Source: Parabacteroides sp. PH5-46
Lineage (GTDB): Bacteria > Bacteroidota > Bacteroidia > Bacteroidales > Tannerellaceae
Length of the DNA stretch: 32,872 bases
NCBI RefSeq assembly: GCF_029892785.1
Contig: NZ_JARXXA010000027.1
Span: forward strand, 1 to 32,872
Direction of reading: 5' to 3'
The notes beneath the pieces are model-generated. The model worked only from the letters and a program-made list of their open reading frames with translations. It ran no database searches and had not been told where the DNA came from. Shown one piece after another: positions 17,127 to 24,026 of the stretch. Both the position numbers and the translations under genes were made by a program. Positions within the stretch are counted from its first letter, which is position 1. The number at the start of each line of letters is the position of its first letter.

Positions 17127-17459
17127 ATGTATATCAATAATGAAGATTTTGATAAATGGATGGAGAAGCTATCCAAGAAATTGAATGAAATTGGTCAGGA
17201 CTTAAAATCCCTGATTAACACAAGCGAAGTATTCAGCGAAGAGGAAAAACTGTTGGATAACCAAGACTTGGCATTTCTCCTGAAAGTATCGTATAGAACG
17301 CTCCAACGATATAGGACAAGTAAGAAATTACCCTATTTCATGATCGCTCACAAAACCTACTACCGCACTTCCGATGTACAGGAATTTGTCCGTAGCCACA
17401 TGGATTTCCAGACTTGGCAGGAATTTGAAAAGCAGGCGGATTCCAGTAAAAGCACCTAA
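17127..17459 (+). CDS. Excisionase-like helix-turn-helix protein
   Basis: This 110-residue protein belongs to the small HTH_17 family common in Bacteroides conjugative elements. A coiled N terminus (about 1-45) precedes LLDNQDLAFLLKVSYRTLQRYRTSKKLPYFMIAHKTYYRTSDVQEF (about 47-92), a MerR/Xis-like winged helix in which the last part (YYRTSDVQEFV) forms the wing. Relatives act as recombination directionality factors or regulators of excision and mobilisation genes. It lies downstream of an RteC-like gene and its terminator, as in CTnDOT-type regulatory regions. A direct role in excision is inference. Confidence 0.75.
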   Translation: MYINNEDFDKWMEKLSKKLNEIGQDLKSLINTSEVFSEEEKLLDNQDLAFLLKVSYRTLQRYRTSKKLPYFMIAHKTYYRTSDVQEFVRSHMDFQTWQEFEKQADSSKST

Positions 17460-17483
17460 GTTTCACACAGAACTCTCTCCAAC

Positions 17484-17548
17484 AAATATTTTTCTTTTCG
17501 AATGTCCCCTCACCAACTCCTTGGGGGACTTTGAAAAGGAAAATATTT
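17484..17548. repeat. 65-bp imperfect inverted repeat
   Basis: The left arm starts AAATATTTTTCTTTTC (17484-17499) and ends GTCCCC. The right arm starts GGGGGAC and ends GAAAAGGAAAATATTT (17533-17548). The arms pair over about 25 bases with a loop of about 13 bases. It is longer than an ordinary terminator and lies 24 bases after the HTH gene. It could be a strong bidirectional terminator or a protein-binding cruciform. Confidence 0.65.
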
Positions 17549-17592
17549 CATTTTAAATCTTAATCTTAAATATGTCATAGATGAACTTATAT

Positions 17593-17700
17593 CTACCTAC
17601 CCGGTTTTCTTCTTTTTGTTTTCCGTTGTCGTTGCTTTTCTTCCTGTTCTTTCTCTTTACCAAAAGTAACACCTTCATAATTTTCACTCTACGGCTCCAT
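17593..17700 (-). pseudogene. Relic of a mobB 3' end
   Basis: Read on the minus strand this encodes EP-stop-SENYEGVTFGKEKEQEEKQ and a basic tail ending RRKPGR, then a stop. It matches the C terminus of the intact relaxase at 24892-26172 (SENYEDVAFAKEKEYEEKQ). The nucleotide match, counted by hand, is 103 of 120 bases (17581-17700 against 24886-25005) without gaps. An in-frame TAG shows it is not functional. It is what remains of a second, related mobB on the far side of the cargo cassette. Confidence 0.85.
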
Positions 17701-17757
17701 TTGTGAAAGTTGAAGCCTTTCAACTCTTTAAATGAACATCAATACCTATATAGATAT

Positions 17758-17788
17758 TTTGTCCTTCAAAATTTAGTCTTTTTCTTTG
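17758..17788 (+). promoter_or_regulatory. Promoter of the stress/resistance cassette
   Basis: TTTG at 17758-17761 and TTTCTTTG at 17781-17788 are separated by 19 bases. The second differs from TAnnTTTG in one position. The first cassette gene begins 23 bases later, leaving a short leader. Confidence 0.55.
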
Positions 17789-17811
17789 TGTAAGTTTATC
17801 GTAGCAGAGAA

Positions 17812-19023
17812 ATGAGTAAAAAGAATAATATAATAAAAAAAGAACTTACCGATAAAGAAAGTCTTTTTATGATTTTGGATATGTTAGAAGAACTAAACAT
17901 CCGTTACTGGGTTGACGGAGGTTGGGGTGTTGATATCCTTATTGGTGAGCAAACTAGAGAACACCGGGATGTTGATATTGACTTCGATGCAACTTCTGAA
18001 ACTATATTGATTGACAAGCTAGAAGAACTTGGGTATCAAATTACGACTGACTGGCGACCGGCTCGGGTAGAATTATCTCATCCCATACATGGACATATCG
18101 ATATTCATCCGTTAATAATCAGCGATTCGGGCGATGCAAAGCAAGCAGATCTGGAAGGAGGCTGGTATCATTTTAAAGCTGAATATTTCTCTGAAGCATT
18201 ATTTGAAGGCAGAACAATACCCTGTATTTCGCTTGAAGCACAGCGTATCTTTCACAGCGGGTATGAATTGCGGGAAGTAGATAAAGAGGATTTGAAAAAA
18301 CTGGAAGAAATGGGCAAGAGCAAACCCGTTCAAGAGAAAATCCGGATAAACAATATTCCTGCCATCCTGTATGGTTCTGCTTCCGATAAGTTATATCTGT
18401 ATGTACATGGCAAATATTCAAGGAAAGAAGAGGCTGAACATTTCGTAAACATTGCGGGGAGATCAGGCTATCAGGTTTTGAGTTTTGATTTGTCTGAACA
18501 TGGAGAACGTACCTCCGAACCATATCCATGTACTGTTCAGAATAGCGTACATGATTTGAAAGAAGTGTACTCATTCATTAAAAATAAATACAATAATATA
18601 TCTTTGTATGCGTGCAGCATAGGAGCCTATTTCAGTCTATTGGCATACCGGGATATAAAGTTTGAGAAATGCCTTTTCCTTTCTCCCATTCTCGATATGA
18701 AACGGTTGATACAGAATATGATGAAGTGGTCAAATATATCGGAAGAAGAGTTGAAAGAGAAGGAAGAACATGAAACTTCTTTTGGGGAGACGCTGTCGTG
18801 GGATTACTATGAATATGTCCGAAACAATCCTGTCGGCAAGTGGGATAGTCCTACATTTATTCTGTATGGTGAAAATGATAGTCTGACAGAAAAATATGTT
18901 CTTGATTCATTCGCAATACAAAATGGTTGTACGGTAGATATTATGCCGGGGGGAGAGCATTATTTCCATACAGAGGAGCAGTTGAATTATTTAGAGAATT
19001 GGTTAGAAAACGTAATTAAATAA
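17812..19023 (+). CDS. Nucleotidyltransferase-alpha/beta hydrolase fusion
   Basis: This 403-residue protein has two unrelated enzyme domains. Residues ~1-165 resemble the small lincosamide/aminoglycoside nucleotidyltransferase family (LinA/ANT(2'')-type): VDGGWGVDILIGEQTREHRDVDIDF holds the G-W-G-V-D and H-R-D-x-D-I-D metal/NTP motifs, and a later HGHIDIHP fits the third acidic site. Residues ~183-403 are an alpha/beta hydrolase with LYVHGK, a nucleophile Ser in ACSIGAY (the first Gly of GxSxG is Ala), a likely acid in GENDSL and His in GGEHYFH. No internal start or stop separates them. It heads the cassette, with the next gene 7 bases after it. A bifunctional drug-modifying enzyme is an inference; neither substrate is known. 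Confidence 0.8.
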   Translation: MSKKNNIIKKELTDKESLFMILDMLEELNIRYWVDGGWGVDILIGEQTREHRDVDIDFDATSETILIDKLEELGYQITTDWRPARVELSHPIHGHIDIHPLIISDSGDAKQADLEGGWYHFKAEYFSEALFEGRTIPCISLEAQRIFHSGYELREVDKEDLKKLEEMGKSKPVQEKIRINNIPAILYGSASDKLYLYVHGKYSRKEEAEHFVNIAGRSGYQVLSFDLSEHGERTSEPYPCTVQNSVHDLKEVYSFIKNKYNNISLYACSIGAYFSLLAYRDIKFEKCLFLSPILDMKRLIQNMMKWSNISEEELKEKEEHETSFGETLSWDYYEYVRNNPVGKWDSPTFILYGENDSLTEKYVLDSFAIQNGCTVDIMPGGEHYFHTEEQLNYLENWLENVIK

Positions 19024-19030
19024 ATACACA

Positions 19031-19630
19031 ATGAACAAGAAAGAAGTAATTTTCGTACTCTTAAACGAGTTTGCAGATTGGGAAGGAGCTTATATCTCCA
19101 CCTGTCTGAATATAGGTGTTAAGCCCGGAGGTCCAATCAAGTACACAGTAAAAACAATGTCTATCACGAAAGATCCTATCATGTCGATGGGCGGATTCAA
19201 GGTATTGCCCGATTACGATCTGAATGATATACCGACAGACCATGCCGGACTGGTATTGATTGGCGGTATGCATTGGTTCTCGCCCGAAGCGGCGCAAATT
19301 GTTCCGCTCGTGGAGAAAACCGCTAAAGAGAACAAGTTAGTTGCCGGAATATGCAATGCTTCGGTATTTCTCGGAGCAAATGGTATTCTCAATAATGTAA
19401 AGCACACAAGCAACGGATTAGATTACCTAAAACAATATGCCGGAGAAAAATACACAGGCGAAGCCAACTATATCAACAAACAAGCCGTTAGAGACGGAAA
19501 TATCGTTACCGCCAATGGCACTGCTCCTTTGGAGTTTTGCCGTGAAGTTCTCTATGTTTTAGAAGCAGATACCCCTGAAGTAATAGAAGAAAGCTACCTG
19601 TATTATAAGAATGGTTTTTTGCCGAAATAA
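19031..19630 (+). CDS. DJ-1/PfpI (class I glutamine amidotransferase-like) protein
   Basis: This 199-residue single-domain DJ-1/PfpI protein has the conserved acidic residue in FADWEGAY (Glu18) and the nucleophile-elbow Cys in VAGICNASVFLG (near residue 108). Relatives are stress proteins, glyoxalase III-like deglycases, proteases or putative amidases. The presence of both Glu and Cys suggests an active enzyme. It lies 7 bases after the fusion gene and 38 bases before a VOC protein, so the three are probably co-transcribed. A role in removing reactive carbonyls would match the VOC neighbour, but it is not shown. Confidence 0.85.
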   Translation: MNKKEVIFVLLNEFADWEGAYISTCLNIGVKPGGPIKYTVKTMSITKDPIMSMGGFKVLPDYDLNDIPTDHAGLVLIGGMHWFSPEAAQIVPLVEKTAKENKLVAGICNASVFLGANGILNNVKHTSNGLDYLKQYAGEKYTGEANYINKQAVRDGNIVTANGTAPLEFCREVLYVLEADTPEVIEESYLYYKNGFLPK

Positions 19631-19668
19631 CATTCTAATGATTAAACAACCAATAAAAATAGATAGAT

Positions 19669-20073
19669 ATGAAATTCAACAACGTAAGACTATTAGTTAA
19701 AGACTATCGCAAGTGTTTCGATTTTTATACCCAGCAGCTTGGCCTGGAAGCCGCCTGGGATGTTGAAGAATGCTATGCCTCGTTCAAAGTAGCCGACGGA
19801 ATAGAAGGACTTGCCATATTCACATCCGACCTGATGGCTCCCGCCGTTGGTAATGCCGACAAAGCGCTACCCACAGGCTATCGTGAAAAGTCAATGATAT
19901 CCTTTGAGGTAGAAAATGTAGATGAGACTTATCAAGCGCTTTCGGCGAAAGGAATTAAATTTATTAACCAACCAACGGATATGCCCGGCTGGGGAATGCG
20001 TGTCGTCCACCTGTATGACCCGGAAGAGAATTTGATAGAGCTGTTTACTCCACTTAAACAATCAGAGCAATGA
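19669..20073 (+). CDS. VOC (glyoxalase/bleomycin resistance) family protein
   Basis: This 134-residue protein has two beta-alpha-beta-beta-beta modules of the vicinal-oxygen-chelate fold: VRLLVKDYRKCFDFYTQQLGLEAAW at the N terminus and FEVENVDETYQALSAKGIKF near residue 82, ending in YDPEENLIELFTP, where Glu is a common metal ligand. The family includes glyoxalase I, fosfomycin-modifying and bleomycin-binding proteins. Its stop overlaps the next start (ATGA), so translation is coupled to the PNPOx-like gene. The substrate cannot be called from the sequence. Confidence 0.87.
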   Translation: MKFNNVRLLVKDYRKCFDFYTQQLGLEAAWDVEECYASFKVADGIEGLAIFTSDLMAPAVGNADKALPTGYREKSMISFEVENVDETYQALSAKGIKFINQPTDMPGWGMRVVHLYDPEENLIELFTPLKQSEQ

Positions 20074-20774
20074 AAAACATTACGGAAACAATCGAGCAAA
20101 TGATCCGCAAACAGAACGTTAGCTTTATAAGTTCTGTGGATGAAGATGGCTTCCCAAACACAAAAGCGATGTTGGCACCTGTTAAACAGGAAGGTATCCA
20201 GACATTTTATTGGCACACCAACAGCCTGTCTGTGCGAATCAAGCAATACCGGAACAATCCGAAAGCCTGTATTTACTTTTACGACAAAGACTCTTTCGAG
20301 GGAGTGATGCTAAAAGGAACAATGGAGGTTGTTGATGATCCGGACACTAAAAAGGCTATCTGGAAAGACGACTTCTCCATCTATTATCAAGGTGGAGTGG
20401 ACGGCGGAGACTTTATACTATTAAGATTTACGGCCCAATCCGGTCGCTATTACAGTAACTTCAACTCAATAAGTTTTATGGTAAATAAAGAACAAAATAT
20501 GAACGACCCAATCTGTCAAAGCTGCGGCATGAATATGAGGACAGCAGAAGAGTTTGGTACGAATGCCGACGGAACTCCCAACGAGGACTATTGCCACTAT
20601 TGTTACCAGAACGGAGCATTCACCCGTGACGTAACGATGGACGAGATGATGGAAACCAATCTGCAATACATCGATCACTGGAACAAAGAAACAGGAAACA
20701 ACTTTACACCGGACGAAGCGCGCCCGATTCTTCGCGAGTTCTTATCGAACTTAAAGCGTTGGAAGAAGGATTGA
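20070..20774 (+). CDS. PNPOx-like flavin-binding protein fused to a zinc ribbon domain
   Basis: This 234-residue protein has two domains. Residues ~1-145 are a split-barrel PNPOx-like domain (VSFISSVDEDGFPNTKAML, then FYWHTNSLSVRIKQYRNNPKACIYFYD), of the FMN- or F420/heme-binding general stress family. Residues ~150-234 are a putative zinc ribbon with CQSCGM and CHYCYQ, followed by TMDEMMETNLQYIDHW and LSNLKRWKK. The same second domain reappears at the N terminus of the AraC-family regulator at 22871. The start overlaps the VOC stop by four bases. The zinc ribbon may sense metal or redox state. This is inference. Confidence 0.82.
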   Translation: MKNITETIEQMIRKQNVSFISSVDEDGFPNTKAMLAPVKQEGIQTFYWHTNSLSVRIKQYRNNPKACIYFYDKDSFEGVMLKGTMEVVDDPDTKKAIWKDDFSIYYQGGVDGGDFILLRFTAQSGRYYSNFNSISFMVNKEQNMNDPICQSCGMNMRTAEEFGTNADGTPNEDYCHYCYQNGAFTRDVTMDEMMETNLQYIDHWNKETGNNFTPDEARPILREFLSNLKRWKKD

Positions 20775-20776
20775 AG

Positions 20777-21295
20777 ATGGAGGATATCGCATTAAAACCT
20801 CTATTGGAAGAAGACTTACCTCTATTTGAAGAATGGCTGAATAAAGACTATATCTACAAATGGCTGTGTCCCGATGGTGAGGAACAACGAAAGTCTTGGT
20901 TGGAAGAAGTCAATAACAAAGACAGCAAGTACGATTTTCTGACGCACTTCATTGTCTACCACAATAACCACAAAATAGGCTATTGCCTTTATGCCGACTG
21001 CTTCTTTCTGAAAGACTTGGAAGAGCAGGGGCATGATTTCGAGGATTTGTATGGAGACATAACAGAGAAAAACCATACCTACGAAATCGGTTACCTGATT
21101 GGAGAAGAAGAGTATCTGAATAGAGGCATCAGCAAAATCGTTATCCGGCAGTTAGAACAAAAAATCATTTCTTTAGGCGGATGTGAGATAGCGGCAGACC
21201 CTTCCGAAGAGAACATTTTTTCGGTAAAGGCACTATTAAGTAATGGATTCACGAAAAAGAAAGACGGAGATTATAGGAAAGTAATAAAAGGATAG
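20777..21295 (+). CDS. GNAT-family N-acetyltransferase
   Basis: This protein of about 172 residues opens MEDIALKPLLEEDLPLFEEWL. It contains the acetyl-CoA region YEIGYLIGEEEYLNRGISKIVIRQL, in which the usual Q/RxxGxG/A loop is represented by YLNRGIS, and the terminal beta strand signature AADPSEENIFSVKALLSNGF. The opening and length resemble the AAC(6')-type aminoglycoside acetyltransferases and RimJ/RimL relatives. The ATG at 20777 is preferred to an upstream TTG (20759), because it follows the previous stop by two bases and has AGAAGGA upstream. An antibiotic substrate is suggested by the neighbours only. Confidence 0.82.
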   Translation: MEDIALKPLLEEDLPLFEEWLNKDYIYKWLCPDGEEQRKSWLEEVNNKDSKYDFLTHFIVYHNNHKIGYCLYADCFFLKDLEEQGHDFEDLYGDITEKNHTYEIGYLIGEEEYLNRGISKIVIRQLEQKIISLGGCEIAADPSEENIFSVKALLSNGFTKKKDGDYRKVIKG

Positions 21296-21296
21296 T

Positions 21297-21806
21297 ATGA
21301 TAATAAAATGCACTCCAATCCCAACAGATAGTTTGGCAAATAAGTATCTTCCGGCAAACTATTCGGATGTATTTGCTTGTGAAGTAGCGGGCAATACATC
21401 CCCTTCACCAGACGATATTATTATCAGTTTCTTTACCGATATGCCGGCATGGGTAAAAGCTCTTTTTAGATTACGCAATTTCATGGTTCAATTTGTAGGG
21501 TTAAAAGGAAGCAATGAAAGGACTGAGGAGTTAAAAGACTGTATTCGTACCGGTGGTAAATCCGGATTCATATCCGTACCTGACAAAAACAATCATGAAA
21601 CCGTATTGCTATTGGAAGACAAACACCTGAATGCCTACTTATCTGTACATATCGCAAATACAGATAATAATAAAAAGAATGTATCGCTTATAACAGTAGT
21701 ACATTTCAATAACCGATTGGGTAATGTGTATTTCGCTATCATCCAACCATTCCATAAAATAGTAGTGAAAAGCATGTTGAAGCGGGCTCTATCTAAACAA
21801 ACTTAG
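21297..21806 (+). CDS. DUF2867 domain protein
   Basis: This 169-residue protein matches the DUF2867 family by its pattern PANYSDVFACEVAGN, SFFTDMPAWVKALFRLRNFMVQFVGLK, and a C-terminal LGNVYFAIIQPFHKIVVKSMLKRAL. Relatives have a START/SRPBCC-like fold and no agreed function. It is also found as the C-terminal part of some nucleoside-diphosphate-sugar epimerases. The ATG lies one base after the GNAT stop, so the two are translationally coupled. I cannot assign an activity. Confidence 0.7.
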   Translation: MIIKCTPIPTDSLANKYLPANYSDVFACEVAGNTSPSPDDIIISFFTDMPAWVKALFRLRNFMVQFVGLKGSNERTEELKDCIRTGGKSGFISVPDKNNHETVLLLEDKHLNAYLSVHIANTDNNKKNVSLITVVHFNNRLGNVYFAIIQPFHKIVVKSMLKRALSKQT

Positions 21807-21854
21807 CAAGAATAGAATATTCCATTTCCTTCCTTTCGATTACTTTTGCTGATT

Positions 21855-22799
21855 ATGAATATACAAGAAAATAGCCGCATAGAATACCGCGCACGTATTA
21901 ACCGGGTGATGGATTATATCCAACAAAATCTAGACAAACAGATAGACTTAGGCGTGATGGCAGAGATAGCGTCATTTTCGCCCTATCATTTCCATCGGAT
22001 TTTCACCTATATCGTGGGCGAAACTCCTAACGAATTTGTTTCGCGTATAAGACTCGAAAAAGCGGCTTTATTATTATTTGTCGATACCAATACTTTGGTA
22101 AGAGACATTGCTTTTCATTGTGGTTTTGCAAATGTCTCTTCATTCAGTCGTACATTCAAAACTTATTTCGGCTTGACTCCTAAAGAATTTAGAGAGCAAG
22201 AAAAAGCAATCTATTTGAAGGATGGTATTCGCTATGGCAAGAATTGCAAAGCAGTCAGCAAGATCGGCAAACACCCGCAACAAGTAAATATTCAACTTTG
22301 CAGTGTCGAATTTAATAAATTAATCATTATGGACACAAAAATTGAAGTTAAGCAAATGCCGGAGTTAAATCTGATCTACTGTCGCCATACAGGGGCGTTC
22401 AATAAGATAGGTCAGGCATACGAAAAACTCTTCCGTTGGGCAATTCCTCGCGGTCTGGTAACACCGGAAACCAAAACGATAACTGTTTATCGGGACGATC
22501 CTGCAATTACAACCATTGAAAAGGTGCGTCAAGATGCAAGTATCATTGTAAAAAGCGAAATAAAAGTAGAGGGTGAAATTAGTAAATCAACACTTCCTGC
22601 TGGTAAGTATGCCGTAGGTCGCTTCGAAATAAAGGAAACAGAGTTTGAAGAGGCATGGAACACGATGTGTGCCTGGTTGACCGAAAGCGGCTATCAACCG
22701 GACGACAATCCCACTTACGAATACTATCACAATGATTACAGCGAACATCCTGAGCATAAATTCATCGTTGATATCTGTATTCCGGTAAAGCCATTGTGA
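21855..22799 (+). CDS. AraC-family regulator with GyrI-like effector domain
   Basis: This protein of about 314 residues belongs to the Rob/SoxS-type group. An N-terminal AraC DNA-binding domain (about 10-110) has two HTH motifs, LGVMAEIASFSPYHFHRIF and VRDIAFHCGFANVSSFSRTFKTYFGLTPKEF. A GyrI-like small-molecule-binding domain fills about 155-314 (IEVKQMPELNLIYCRHTGAFNKIGQAYEKLFRW to FIVDICIPV). BmrR/Rob/SbmC relatives bind hydrophobic drugs in the GyrI-like fold, so it may respond to a toxic compound and drive the cassette. The ATG at 21855 follows a TACTTTTG -7-like box (21841-21848) by only six bases, so the transcript may be leaderless. Confidence 0.87.
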   Translation: MNIQENSRIEYRARINRVMDYIQQNLDKQIDLGVMAEIASFSPYHFHRIFTYIVGETPNEFVSRIRLEKAALLLFVDTNTLVRDIAFHCGFANVSSFSRTFKTYFGLTPKEFREQEKAIYLKDGIRYGKNCKAVSKIGKHPQQVNIQLCSVEFNKLIIMDTKIEVKQMPELNLIYCRHTGAFNKIGQAYEKLFRWAIPRGLVTPETKTITVYRDDPAITTIEKVRQDASIIVKSEIKVEGEISKSTLPAGKYAVGRFEIKETEFEEAWNTMCAWLTESGYQPDDNPTYEYYHNDYSEHPEHKFIVDICIPVKPL

Positions 22800-22821
22800 G
22801 TTTAATGCAAAACGCAAAAGA

Positions 22822-22866
22822 TGCCTATTTTGGACAACTATATCCGAAATAGGCATTGTATCTTTG
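22822..22866 (+). promoter_or_regulatory. Operator-like dyad and -7 element before the second AraC gene
   Basis: TGCCTATTTTGGA (22822-22834) and TCCGAAATAGGCA (22843-22855) form a dyad matching at 12 of 13 positions. TATCTTTG at 22859-22866 matches the Bacteroidetes -7 element directly after it, and the ATG at 22871 comes four bases later. The dyad covers the space upstream of the -7 box, so a bound regulator, perhaps one of the two AraC proteins, could block or activate transcription. Confidence 0.55.
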
Positions 22867-22870
22867 TAGT

Positions 22871-24004
22871 ATGAATCGTGCTGATAAACAATACTGCCAG
22901 AGTTGCGGAATGCCTCTCCGTTTCGATGTGGAAGAATATCTGGGAACTAATTCCGATCATTCTTATAGCGACGAGTATTGCTATTATTGTCTGAAAGACG
23001 GCGGCTACACGGTTGATATTTCCATGAGCGAAATGGTGGATATCTGGGTGAAGTATACCGATAAGTACAACTGGTATTCCAATACGAACTATACCCCGCA
23101 GGAATTAAGAACTCTATTGAATAAACGCCTCCCTACATTGAAACGCTGGCGGCAAAAGGAAGAAACCGAAAGCCAGCATCATAAGGCGGTCAGCCGGATT
23201 AAAACGTATATTGACAAAAATCTATTCTCTGATCTTGATCCCGAACATCTGGCCGTAATGGCAAATCTTTCTTTCTTCCACTTCCGGAAAGTATTCCGGA
23301 ATACGACCGGAGAGAACGTCGGCACATATATTCAACGCCTGCGACTGGAGTACGTTACTCATCTGTTGATTGCGACGAATCAGTCTCTTAACGATATACA
23401 ACAGCAAACGAATTATGAAACGAAGTTCAGTTTGGCAAAGGCATTTAAGAAACACTTTGGTATTTCCATGTCAGGCTATCGAACGAAATACCAATCGGTA
23501 AATACATTGGAGATGCCCAGCAATCTGCCTACCCCCGAAATTCGTCGAATCAATAATCTAAACACCATCTGTCTGGATGTGAATGGCGCTTTCAGAAATG
23601 CTCATACCTATCAGGCTATCTGGGGACAACTGAAATGCTACAAAGAAAAGTATTTGTTAAAGACTACAAACAACCACTTTATAAGTATCAGTCAGGATAA
23701 CCCACAGATTACGTCGCCCGATTTACGCCGTCTGTACATTGGTTTTATAACAGATCAATGTGTGATGCCGGAAGGTAAATTTACTTTGCAAGAGATTTCC
23801 GGCGGTATGTATGCTGTCTTTACACACCAAGGCAGCTATTCCCAATTGCCGGAATTGTACAAAACAATCCATGAGCAATGGCTCCCTCATAGCCGGTATA
23901 TCCAGAAACATCCACTCTCTTTCGAGGTTTATCTGAATACTCCCGATGAAGTGACAGAAGAGGAGCTGATTACAGAGGTTTATATACCCATAGATAAAAA
24001 ATAA
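22871..24004 (+). CDS. Zinc ribbon-AraC-GyrI-like three-domain regulator
   Basis: This protein of about 377 residues has a zinc ribbon first (about 1-95: CQSCGMPLRF, EYCYYCLKDGG, ending PTLKRWRQKEE). An AraC DNA-binding domain comes next (about 100-205: IKTYIDKNLFSDLDPEHLAVMANLS and LNDIQQQTNYETKFSLAKAFKKHFGIS). A GyrI-like effector domain comes last (about 220-377, ending ITEVYIPID). The zinc ribbon is homologous by eye to the C terminus of the PNPOx fusion at 20070. An upstream TTG (22856) would add five residues, but the ATG at 22871 fits the usual MNxxDKxYCQSCGMP start. It is probably a drug- or metal-responsive regulator with its own promoter. Confidence 0.83.
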   Translation: MNRADKQYCQSCGMPLRFDVEEYLGTNSDHSYSDEYCYYCLKDGGYTVDISMSEMVDIWVKYTDKYNWYSNTNYTPQELRTLLNKRLPTLKRWRQKEETESQHHKAVSRIKTYIDKNLFSDLDPEHLAVMANLSFFHFRKVFRNTTGENVGTYIQRLRLEYVTHLLIATNQSLNDIQQQTNYETKFSLAKAFKKHFGISMSGYRTKYQSVNTLEMPSNLPTPEIRRINNLNTICLDVNGAFRNAHTYQAIWGQLKCYKEKYLLKTTNNHFISISQDNPQITSPDLRRLYIGFITDQCVMPEGKFTLQEISGGMYAVFTHQGSYSQLPELYKTIHEQWLPHSRYIQKHPLSFEVYLNTPDEVTEEELITEVYIPIDKK

Positions 24005-24026
24005 TAATAAAAACAGTTATGCCATT

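Larger units (their letters stand above)
17460..17811. other. Intergenic region with inverted repeat and mobB relic
   Basis: The 352-bp gap after the HTH gene contains a 65-bp imperfect inverted repeat (17484-17548), a decayed 3' piece of a second mobB gene on the minus strand (17593-17700), a small GTTGAA/TTCAAC hairpin just after it, and a promoter for the downstream cassette. I see no intact gene. Confidence 0.6.

Noticed and set aside
18173-18574. 133-codon minus-strand frame inside the fusion gene
   Set aside because: The plus-strand frame has both nucleotidyltransferase and hydrolase motifs, while the antisense frame has none.
24019-24024. ATG CCA upstream of the Fpg-like gene as the remains of a Met-Pro start
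   Set aside because: It is out of frame by 8 bases, and the M(I/L)ELPE start seems to be a normal form of this subgroup, so an insertion is not needed to explain it.
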